Source: Bacillus rubiinfantis
GTDB taxonomy: Bacteria > Bacillota > Bacilli > Bacillales > Cytobacillaceae
Direction: 5' to 3'
Length of the DNA: 64,000 nt
Assembly: GCA_000752035.1 (NCBI GenBank)
Contig: CCFE01000030.1
Location: 62,001 to 126,000 of the forward strand
The position numbers and the translations under genes are program-made. Shown piece by piece: positions 17,098 through 23,822 of this stretch. Under the pieces are notes generated by a model, which was given only the letters and a program-made list of their open reading frames with translations, searched no databases and had not been told where the DNA came from. Every line of letters starts with the position of its first letter. Position 1 is the stretch's first letter.

Positions 17098-18285
17098 TTA
17101 CACTTGTTTCATAAAGTATTTTTTTCGCCAAGAGTAAAGTAGCAATACGATAATTATAAAAATTTGCGATGTAAACAGCACGGCATCCCAAAATGGAACC
17201 GAAGCCACTCCCTGGGAGAACCCAGGTGCTACCTTTTTTACAGCAAAAAATAACTGGGGTATATAATAGGCGGCAAACAATAAAACTGTTAGCGTCATAC
17301 CAGTAAGGTAAAAGATCGAATAAACGAAAACGATCCTTCGTTCTTCAGCGTACGTTACCTCGCCTTGAGCAGTACGCCTTCTTAATGGAAGCCATTTGTT
17401 TAGTAGCTGCTGGGCATTTTCCATTAAATTATAACAACCAGAAGTATTTTCAAATACATGATATAAATCGGTTTTCATATAAATACAGCATTGGTAAACC
17501 ATACGAATAAACGTATCAAGGACAATAATGTTTAATAAACCAACAACTATATTTGAGTTTCCTGAAAACAGCAGCTGACCAATTAAGGCAAAAAACAATA
17601 TAACCGTATCAAAACAAAGACCGGCTAAGTACAATACATTCCGGTTCTTCGCCGGCAGCTTCCAGATAGCGGACATATCCGTTTCAAAAACAACTAGAAA
17701 GAGGCGATGTCCGATTTCCAGTTTTGTCGGAAGTTGATAGGCTCTCATCGCCAGAACATGCCCGAACTCGTGGATAAGGACTGTAATTACGGATAGTAGC
17801 ATCCATGCCAATATGTTCAAAAACATATAGTCAAAGATAAATAAGTCCTTGTATGTAGGAAACAATGATGGCTGAAAATAGAAAAGTACAAAATTCCCAA
17901 TGAAAAGTCCCACATAAACAAAATATGCTGTCGGATTAAAAAAGAACTTTCCCAGTTTCGGTGGAATCCATTGATAGCCTTTTGGCGTACTAGTTTTCGT
18001 CACTCTAGCTATGTTTTCCCCATCAATAGTTGCCACAAGTTGCAGGTCAATGAGTTGCTGGGCAAAATCTAGCAGGTCCACCTCTTCAGCTGGATATTTC
18101 TGTTTCAATCGCTCCTCAACAGCACCTAAGGTTTCACCTGCTCTAAGTAATTCAATTGCCTCAACACAAATCTGTGGCATCTCAAAAAACTCACCTGACA
18201 CACAATCCTCTACGATATAATGCTTCATATCTTGATATATTTGTAAAGTTATCAATGATAGGCGCGAATGTTGTGTTAGATTCAT
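17098..18285 (-). CDS. Membrane M50-type metalloprotease with PqqD-like N-terminal domain
   Basis: A 395-residue protein. Residues about 20-85 (YIVEDCVSGEFFEMPQICVE, then AEEVDLLDFAQQLIDLQLV) have the pattern of a PqqD-like domain, the fold that binds leader peptides in many ribosomal-peptide pathways. Then come about six membrane segments with the zinc motif HEFGH at 172-176 inside a hydrophobic helix, and MKTDLYHVFEN, whose Asp could be the third ligand, as in site-2-protease relatives. B. subtilis YydH is a broadly similar membrane protease in a peptide-modification cluster. The ATG has only a weak site. It follows the 23-codon peptide gene and an attenuator-like terminator, so the peptide is the obvious candidate substrate. 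That link is inference. Confidence 0.8.
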   Translation of the reverse strand: MNLTQHSRLSLITLQIYQDMKHYIVEDCVSGEFFEMPQICVEAIELLRAGETLGAVEERLKQKYPAEEVDLLDFAQQLIDLQLVATIDGENIARVTKTSTPKGYQWIPPKLGKFFFNPTAYFVYVGLFIGNFVLFYFQPSLFPTYKDLFIFDYMFLNILAWMLLSVITVLIHEFGHVLAMRAYQLPTKLEIGHRLFLVVFETDMSAIWKLPAKNRNVLYLAGLCFDTVILFFALIGQLLFSGNSNIVVGLLNIIVLDTFIRMVYQCCIYMKTDLYHVFENTSGCYNLMENAQQLLNKWLPLRRRTAQGEVTYAEERRIVFVYSIFYLTGMTLTVLLFAAYYIPQLFFAVKKVAPGFSQGVASVPFWDAVLFTSQIFIIIVLLLYSWRKKYFMKQV

Positions 18286-18312
18286 ATATAACCGTCCCTG
18301 TTATCAGATTAA

Positions 18313-18348
18313 CAAAAAAAGAGGATGCTTAGCATATAGCAAGCATCC
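18313..18348 (-). terminator. Strong terminator or attenuator between peptide gene and protease gene
   Basis: On the minus strand GGATGCTT-10-base loop-AAGCATCC is followed by TCTTTTTTT. It begins eight bases after the peptide stop and ends about 28 bases before the protease start. Placed inside the gene set, it would give much peptide and little protease, as in many bacteriocin and ribosomal-peptide operons. Confidence 0.85.
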
Positions 18349-18355
18349 TAACTAA

Positions 18356-18427
18356 TCAAGGTCTTAGTCCAAACCAACCACACCACCAGCATGTAGTTTT
18401 AACTTTTTTTAGTTTGCGGATTTTCAT
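18356..18427 (-). CDS. 23-residue Cys/Trp-rich peptide, candidate precursor or pheromone
   Basis: A micro-gene read on the minus strand from ATG at 18427. The first ten residues are MKIRKLKKVK, a very basic leader-like stretch; residues 11-23 are TTCWWCGWFGLRP, with two Cys, three Trp, Phe and a C-terminal Pro. The ribosome site AAAGGAGGTAAAGTT is ideal, and the ATG overlaps the TGA of the upstream HD-GYP gene (ATGA), so translation is coupled. A strong terminator follows, then a protease gene whose N-terminus resembles leader-binding domains. I recognise no named family. No modifying enzyme or exporter is adjacent, so it could be an unmodified signal peptide or a peptide processed by the protease. 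Confidence 0.75.
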   Translation of the reverse strand: MKIRKLKKVKTTCWWCGWFGLRP

Positions 18428-19587
18428 AACTTTACCTCCTTTATTAATAGATTTTCTTCAGCCCATGAATATTTTCTATGAAAGTTAACCCAAGCTGGAT
18501 AAACTTTTTTGAATTCATCCACCAGCCTCGGATCAAACTGTGAGCCAGCACCTTCAACAATACGATTAAAGGCCTCTTCCAAAGGTAATGCAGATCGATA
18601 GGATCTTGAAGATGTCATCGCATCAAAGGCATCTGCTATTGCTGCTATTCTTGCTAATAATGGTATTTCTTCTCCCTTTAGACCATCTGGATAGCCCTTA
18701 CCATCCCAACGTTCATGATGTGAGCGAATAACACAGATATTCTCCTTTAATCCTTCAACATCCTGTACAGCTTCCGCTCCAACGACGGGATGGGTCTTAA
18801 TAATTTCAAATTCTTCTTTTGATAGTTTGCTAGGCTTCATTAATATCGAATCAGGTATATGTACCTTCCCAATATCATGTAATAAACAGACATTGTAAAA
18901 CGACTTTTGCTCATCTTTCGCCAATATTCCCATTTTCTTTGCTAATAACAGGGCGTAATTAGCAACTCTTTCACTATGACCTCTAGTATATGGATCTTTT
19001 AATTCCAGAGCGGCAATAACACCTTTTACAATTCCTTGTAGCTGATTATCATAATTATTACTAATTGCTTTTACATATCCTTGAAACCTAACTAGTAAGA
19101 AGAATGACATAATTGACAATATAACTAGTAATAAAATAGGCATTATTACATACGAAGTGTGCAATACTAACCCTATTACAGTATATTTTACAGCAATTCC
19201 TATTGAAATCAACCAAAAATATCCTGTACTTAAAAAAAGAGGTAATGTTAGTATTAAGAATAATTCAACCGTATTTCCACTTGTATAGGAGTCCCCTCTC
19301 CCCCAAAAAGTTACTAAATCAACTACTGTTGCAACAAATAAATAAGAAATAAAAAGTACATACTTTATAGAATTTTGCTTGTTATGTCTATTAAAAAAGA
19401 CACTTACAGGAAGCAAAATAATAAGAACTAGATAATTAAAATACCAAAAATTACTCGGTAAACCAACTTCATCGTGAAAAATATATTTCGGTAAAATATA
19501 ATAATAAAAAATATCTGATGCGATAAAAATAATGTAGAAAAATAGTAGAAACCATTTTATCGTTCGTTTCTCCTCGACTGGTATCAT
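18424..19587 (-). CDS. Membrane-anchored HD-GYP domain protein
   Basis: A 387-residue protein. Residues 8-175 form a membrane domain of about six segments with landmarks YYYILPKY, LLPVSVFF, SGNTVELFLI, YFWLISIGIAVKY and LVRFQGY. Residues about 185-370 are an HD-GYP domain: HSERVANYA, LLHDIGKVHIPDSIL (HD at 237-238), and HHERWDGKGYPDGL. All metal ligands of the family appear intact. HD-GYP enzymes hydrolyse c-di-GMP or related dinucleotides. The sensor domain is paralogous to that of the adjacent kinase. The start MIPVEEKR follows TTGGAGGTTTCT. The stop overlaps the start of the 23-residue peptide gene. Confidence 0.88.
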   Translation of the reverse strand: MIPVEEKRTIKWFLLFFYIIFIASDIFYYYILPKYIFHDEVGLPSNFWYFNYLVLIILLPVSVFFNRHNKQNSIKYVLFISYLFVATVVDLVTFWGRGDSYTSGNTVELFLILTLPLFLSTGYFWLISIGIAVKYTVIGLVLHTSYVIMPILLLVILSIMSFFLLVRFQGYVKAISNNYDNQLQGIVKGVIAALELKDPYTRGHSERVANYALLLAKKMGILAKDEQKSFYNVCLLHDIGKVHIPDSILMKPSKLSKEEFEIIKTHPVVGAEAVQDVEGLKENICVIRSHHERWDGKGYPDGLKGEEIPLLARIAAIADAFDAMTSSRSYRSALPLEEAFNRIVEGAGSQFDPRLVDEFKKVYPAWVNFHRKYSWAEENLLIKEVKL

Positions 19588-19647
19588 AGAAACCTCCAAG
19601 TGTATATAACACTTACCCCTTAAAAATATCATTATTCCTCTACATTA

Positions 19648-19676
19648 ATTATATCCTATTAAGAAATCCCTTGAAA
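19648..19676 (-). promoter_or_regulatory. Possible promoter of the HD-GYP/peptide unit
   Basis: On the minus strand TTTCAA, 17 bases, TATAAT. The -10 is perfect and the -35 weak, which suggests an activated promoter. The leader then has a small hairpin (AAGTGT-TATAT-ACACTT) just before the ribosome site. Confidence 0.45.
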
Positions 19677-19704
19677 CTATTTAGTATAGAGATTTTTATA
19701 GGAT

Positions 19705-20952
19705 TTAAGACCTATCTTTTTGCTTTATCGGCAGTGTTACAGACACCTTTGTTCCTTTTCCTAGCTCGCTATCGACAGTTAAATGCCCATGATGCTCATT
19801 GATAATGTGATTTACTACCATTAAACCAAGCCCTGTTCCATCTTTTTTTGTAGTATAGAAAGGTTGCGTCAGTCTAGGAATATCAACTTGTTTAATTCCA
19901 GAGCCATTATCCTCTACCGTTACTACTATAGTTGAGTTGTGCCCACGCTTGCCAAAAATTCTAATCATCCCACCCTCAGGCATTGCCTCTAATGCATTTT
20001 TTAATAAGTTGATAAATACTTGTTTCAGGTGTTTTTCATCACATTTAATAAGTGGTAGACTTTCTTCGAGCATCGTATCAATTGTTACACCTTGGGCTTC
20101 TGCCTGATACTCCATAATTGAAATGGTATATGAAATAATCTCCTGCAAATTTGCTAATTGCATTTGAACTGTTTTTGGTTTACTAATATACATTAAATCA
20201 TTAACAATGATATTAATTCGATCAATCTCCTGAATCATAATTGGAAAATAATCTCTATTTTCAGGTGGACGTTCCTGTTGCAACTGTACAAATCCTTTTA
20301 GAGAAGCTAGCGGATTTCGAATTTCATGGGCAATTGACGCTGCCATTTGCCCTACCACTGCAAGCTTCTCCTGTTGCCGTAGATCATTATGAACCTTCGT
20401 TAAAGTACTAATATAAGAAAAAAAGCGAGTTAACAGAATATATGAAATCACTACAATTACGGCAATACTAACAGCAGGTATGATTACATCTGAATTGTGT
20501 ATAAGAATCCCTATAATAAAATATTTTCCAATAAGCCCAAATGAAATAACCCAAAAATATCGCTTATTAACAAATATCGGTGCAAAAATTAAAAACAATA
20601 CTTCAACAATATTTCCTGAGGCAAATTGTTTGGAAGTACCTGCATACCTAAGAATATTATCAACAATATCGGTTGAAACAAAGACAATAAATAAAATATA
20701 CTTAACTGCGTAAGGATTGCGTTTCTTATAATAATAAATGGCAATAGGTAATAAGGAAATGAGTAGGATATAAAGCCAAATACCCAAACCTTCATCAAAG
20801 TATTTGCGATCGCCATATGAGGTATATTTTGGAATAATATAATACCAAACCAAACTATATGTAAAATAAAAGAAATAGAATAACCATAAGAAAAGTTTAA
20901 TTGCCTTTTTCTCTTCGAAGATTAACTTAGGGCACTGTTCATCTGCTTCCAT
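19705..20952 (-). CDS. Orphan sensor histidine kinase, sporulation-kinase-like core
   Basis: A 415-residue kinase. Residues 13-180 are a membrane sensor domain with YYIIPKY, SLLPIAIYY, SGNIVEVLFLI, YFWVISFGLIGKY and LLTRFFSY, landmarks shared in order with the neighbouring HD-GYP protein. The HisKA domain has AASIAHEIRNPLASLKGF (phospho-acceptor His 209), then NLLKNALEAMPEGG, VEDNGSGI, the F-box FYTTKKDGTGLGL and the G2 region. The H-box style matches KinA-KinE kinases that feed the sporulation phosphorelay. No response regulator gene is adjacent, so the target may be Spo0F; this is inference. The ATG at 20952 follows AAGGAG at eight bases. Confidence 0.9.
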   Translation of the reverse strand: MEADEQCPKLIFEEKKAIKLFLWLFYFFYFTYSLVWYYIIPKYTSYGDRKYFDEGLGIWLYILLISLLPIAIYYYKKRNPYAVKYILFIVFVSTDIVDNILRYAGTSKQFASGNIVEVLFLIFAPIFVNKRYFWVISFGLIGKYFIIGILIHNSDVIIPAVSIAVIVVISYILLTRFFSYISTLTKVHNDLRQQEKLAVVGQMAASIAHEIRNPLASLKGFVQLQQERPPENRDYFPIMIQEIDRINIIVNDLMYISKPKTVQMQLANLQEIISYTISIMEYQAEAQGVTIDTMLEESLPLIKCDEKHLKQVFINLLKNALEAMPEGGMIRIFGKRGHNSTIVVTVEDNGSGIKQVDIPRLTQPFYTTKKDGTGLGLMVVNHIINEHHGHLTVDSELGKGTKVSVTLPIKQKDRS

Positions 20953-21097
20953 CACAATAACTCCTTAACACTCAACAATAAAAAAATCATATATTACTAT
21001 TTTACCATTTTTATTCATAAAAACGAGTTGTTTAATTAATTTTGCAACATAGAAAGTATAAAAATAATTTCGACAAGGACTGCTCACAAATAACATA

Positions 21098-21126
21098 TTG
21101 ACATTAATACAAAAATTATATATAAT
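21098..21126 (+). promoter_or_regulatory. Consensus SigA promoter with no coding gene downstream
   Basis: TTGACA, 17 bases, TATAAT: a perfect match on the plus strand. All genes from 17 to 33 kb are on the minus strand, so this promoter is not explained by a protein gene and points into the structured region at 21.19-21.35 kb. Confidence 0.75.
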
Positions 21127-21131
21127 ATTAT

Positions 21132-21350
21132 TTTATGCCCCAATTAACCTTAAAGGTAGCTTGACACTAGGAAAAATGTAAAAAAATTTAATGGCTTTTC
21201 ACTCATGTTTTATATGAAAAGACTTAATCACACTGGAACGGCTTCGGAGCCGTAAGGATGTAAGAGAGGTAGGGCTTACGTCGTTTAGGTTTTAAAACCT
21301 ACAGTGAAAAATATACCGCGGCACTCTTAAAGATACACTTAATTTTTTAC
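21132..21350 (+). ncRNA. Candidate structured non-coding RNA
   Basis: Downstream of the consensus promoter lies a compact set of helices. CACTG (21231-21235) pairs with CAGTG (21302-21306) and encloses three adjacent hairpins: ACGGCT-TCGG-AGCCGT (21238-21253), GATGTAAG-10 bases-CTTACGTC (21257-21282) and the palindrome TAGGTTTTAAAACCTA (21286-21301). An outer TTTTCACT (21196-21203) can pair with AGTGAAAA (21303-21310), or TTTTCA with TGAAAA (21215-21220), offering a switch. The region contains no credible reading frame. A T-run (ATTTTTTAC, near 21342) could mark the 3' end. I could not match it to a known riboswitch or regulatory RNA. The helices are also possible on the minus strand, where it would be the leader of the kinase gene. 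Confidence 0.5.
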
Positions 21351-21393
21351 ATGAAGACAACAAATTGACTAACAGCACTTTCAAGTTACAATA

Positions 21394-21436
21394 TAAAAAT
21401 CGAAGGCAGAGGGATTAATTTAGTCCTCTGCCTTCG
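21394..21436 (-). terminator. Rho-independent terminator of the C39-like gene
   Basis: CGAAGGCAGAGG pairs with CCTCTGCCTTCG, followed on the minus strand by ATTTTTAT. Confidence 0.85.
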
Positions 21437-21449
21437 TCCATTTAAAATA

Positions 21450-22196
21450 CTATTTTTCAATTACAATCGCCTGGCTGCCCATTTGCTTCCATGCCTCGAT
21501 AAAACGTTTCCGCTCACATTTTCGATTCTTTACCCCATATGGGTCATTTATATAAATATACTTCTCGTCATAGCCGGTAATAGCCACACTATGCTCATTA
21601 AAAGTAATCTTAATCTTTCCTTGCGGTGTATCCCATGTTTTAAACGTAGAGACCGGAGAAAACTGAGTAGTTGTGATAATCCATACCGGAAGTCCTTGGC
21701 TTACTTTTTTCAATAAATCTGTAAAAGGACTATTCGTTAAATTAACCACCTTATTGCCAACATACGATTTTGCCAGCTCATAAACTGGGCCATTATATAC
21801 TCCTAATCCAGGACCTGTCTCCATATTACCGACAAAGCCAGCATTGGGGTTTCCTTTTTGTCCATTCGGGTATGTTAATGGCACCCTCTTAATCTTCTTT
21901 GCCAATTCATTTTTAGTAACCTTAACACCATGATAATTCATAATCATTGCCAGACTTGCAATTTCACACCCATTGTATAGTTTCGGCTTATCCATCTGAT
22001 TAATTAATGGAACATCCAACAACTTGCTTTTTGGTAAAATCGGACTATCTTTTTGCAAAGCTACCTGGCGTGTTTTTAACGGTGGTGTTTCCTTGATATT
22101 CACGACATTAGATTGTTTGGCCTTGACAGCCCATATAGTTGTTGCACCAAAAATCGCTATGACAGCAATCAAAGCGAGTATAATCCATTTTTTCAT
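21450..22196 (-). CDS. C39-like papain-fold peptidase, secreted or membrane-anchored (YvpB-like)
   Basis: About 248 residues with an N-terminal signal anchor (WIILALIAVIAIFGATTIWAV) and a C39-like domain. The catalytic Cys is in LYNGCEIASLAMIMNYHG, the His in FNEHSVAITGYDEKYIYIN and the Asp in DPYG. It lacks an ABC transporter domain, so it is a stand-alone enzyme like B. subtilis YvpB rather than a bacteriocin exporter. Two in-frame ATGs are close: AAGGA abuts the first (22208), which is too close, and lies 12 bases before the second (22196), chosen here. It is adjacent to the peptide/kinase region but has its own terminator; a role there is unproven. Confidence 0.85.
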   Translation of the reverse strand: MKKWIILALIAVIAIFGATTIWAVKAKQSNVVNIKETPPLKTRQVALQKDSPILPKSKLLDVPLINQMDKPKLYNGCEIASLAMIMNYHGVKVTKNELAKKIKRVPLTYPNGQKGNPNAGFVGNMETGPGLGVYNGPVYELAKSYVGNKVVNLTNSPFTDLLKKVSQGLPVWIITTTQFSPVSTFKTWDTPQGKIKITFNEHSVAITGYDEKYIYINDPYGVKNRKCERKRFIEAWKQMGSQAIVIEK

Positions 22197-22303
22197 TAAT
22201 TTTTTCATTCCTTATCGTATCATTAACACTAATCTTCCTATCTTCTTAATTTACCAAAGAGAATCAAAGTTATAAAGAAGAAATAAATGTATATCGTCTT
22301 TTA

Positions 22304-22756
22304 TTAAGGTTTGCGGGCAATATACCAGTTTGTTACCTTGCGGATAATCTGATTAATCACTTCAGAAAAAACAAGTCCGAAAGCAATCGTCCCAGCCAGC
22401 ATAGTAACCTTAGCACCCAGTGTAAGTGCCGTGTTGTAGTCATTTTCGACAAAGTTTCTCATTGCATCATAGGCTAGGCCACCAGGGACAAGCGGAATAA
22501 TCCCGGCAACACTAAAAATAATCACCGGTGTTTTAAAAAGTTTGGCCAATTGCTGGCTTAAAACCGCAATAAAAATAGTAGCGCTTAAAGTCGCCAAAAC
22601 GGCATTATTCGTATAATCGACAAGAATATAATAAATTAGCCAGCCGCCCATTCCTATTAAACCGCACTTGACAAGCGTTTTTCTAGGAGCATTAAAAATG
22701 ATGCCAAAGGCGCCTGTTGCCAGGAAGCTTGTGACCGATTGTGCAACGATATCCAC
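22304..22756 (-). CDS. Threonine/serine exporter family, small subunit (ThrE_2/YjjB type)
   Basis: About 150 residues with four to five membrane segments. SFLATGAFGIIFNAPRKTL and VAGIIPLVPGGLAYDAMR are typical of the C-terminal half of split ThrE exporters (DUF3815). It is encoded right after the DUF1212 partner, and the two together make the full ThrE-type transporter. The GTG at 22756 follows AAGGTGG at 11 bases; a GTG at 22771 is in frame but has no ribosome site. Substrate (Thr/Ser or other small metabolites) is inferred from the family only. Confidence 0.83.
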   Translation of the reverse strand: MDIVAQSVTSFLATGAFGIIFNAPRKTLVKCGLIGMGGWLIYYILVDYTNNAVLATLSATIFIAVLSQQLAKLFKTPVIIFSVAGIIPLVPGGLAYDAMRNFVENDYNTALTLGAKVTMLAGTIAFGLVFSEVINQIIRKVTNWYIARKP

Positions 22757-22778
22757 CTTTTGTTTTCCCACCTTATCA

Positions 22779-23534
22779 TTATATTAATACAACCGCAATA
22801 CCTGCTCCTATTGCGAAAGCTGTCAAAAAGGCCTCTGCCCCTTTAGATAATCCAGCTACAAGATGCCCAGCCATTAAGTCCCTAATTGCATTGGTTACTA
22901 ATAGCCCTGGAACTAATGGCATAACGGAACCGATGATGATTTTATCGACTTGATGGCCAAAACCGATTTTTACAAACAAATACGAAAGCAATCCAATGAT
23001 AAACGACGCTAAAAACTCAGAAAAAAACTTCACCTGAAAAAAGCGATGAAAGTAAATAAAACCAAGAAACCCAGCACCGCCAGCAAGCATTGCTGGAATA
23101 AAATTATCCCAGGCTCCATTAAACATAATCATGAAACAACCGCTTGAAATTGAGGCTGCGGCAACTTGGAGCATCAATGGGAATGCCATATCCTTGGTAT
23201 TAAGTTCTTTTAATTGTTGTAATGCCTCTTGCAAATTCATTTCCCCGCTGCTGACACTTCTCGATATACTATTAACCAATGCGACCTTCTCTAGATCTGT
23301 GGAGCGTTCGGAAATTCGAATTAACTTTGTTTTCGTGGGCTCTATATCATCTGCCGAAAAAATGATTCCAGTTGGTGTTACGTAACTATGGGTATTTTTA
23401 ATACCAAAAGCAGCAGCCATCCGCATCATCGTATCTTCTACACGATAGGTTTCCCCGCCGCTTTGCAAGATGATTTTCCCTGCAAGCAAACATGCCTCCA
23501 AAATCTCATTTGTTTGATTGACTTGATTGTTCAT
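22779..23534 (-). CDS. Threonine/serine exporter family, large subunit (ThrE/YjjP type)
   Basis: A 251-residue protein with a soluble N-terminal part (EILEACLLAGKIILQSGGET, YRVEDTMMRMAAAFG, SYVTPTGIIFS) and five membrane segments including IIGSVMPLVPGLLVTNAIRD. This is the DUF1212 half of a split ThrE-type exporter. The start ATG follows GTGGTGAGAAG. The gene for the small half begins within about 25 bases downstream, so the two are an operon. No regulator is adjacent. Confidence 0.85.
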   Translation of the reverse strand: MNNQVNQTNEILEACLLAGKIILQSGGETYRVEDTMMRMAAAFGIKNTHSYVTPTGIIFSADDIEPTKTKLIRISERSTDLEKVALVNSISRSVSSGEMNLQEALQQLKELNTKDMAFPLMLQVAAASISSGCFMIMFNGAWDNFIPAMLAGGAGFLGFIYFHRFFQVKFFSEFLASFIIGLLSYLFVKIGFGHQVDKIIIGSVMPLVPGLLVTNAIRDLMAGHLVAGLSKGAEAFLTAFAIGAGIAVVLI

Positions 23535-23775
23535 CTTCTCACCACATTACCTCTCATTATTTCTTTAGTGTAAAGCAAAACAAACTTTGTAGGCAATGCT
23601 TATTATAGGTTTTCCAGTTAGTTAAAATATATAGAAATTTCCAACAAATAACCTAAATAGCTGTGATAAAACATTCATCGACAAATTACCTGGGAAATAT
23701 CCTAGAAGTGGTGAAAAACCGACATGAATAAAATATTTCTAAACTCGATAGAAAGCAAATCCATGATAATGACTG

Positions 23776-23810
23776 CAAAAAATGACAGTTCATTTCAGGA
23801 ACTGCCATTT
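23776..23810 (-). terminator. Rho-independent terminator of recQ
   Basis: On the minus strand AATGGCAGTT pairs with AACTGTCATT and is followed by TTTTTGC. Confidence 0.8.
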
Positions 23811-23822
23811 CATTAATTTATA

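Noticed and set aside
20966..21022. 17-codon frame upstream of the kinase gene (starts MNKNGKIVIY)
   Set aside because: No ribosome site, Asn/Ile-rich composition of AT-rich DNA, and no Cys/Trp pattern like the peptide at 18356-18427.
21190..21350. c-di-GMP riboswitch beside an HD-GYP gene
   Set aside because: Neither the class I (GEMM) nor the class II conserved core could be found; hairpin order and loops differ.
21450..22196. C39 peptidase as the leader peptidase of a bacteriocin exporter for the nearby peptide
   Set aside because: It lacks the ABC exporter domains, has its own terminator, and resembles stand-alone YvpB-type proteins; the peptide also lacks a double-glycine leader.
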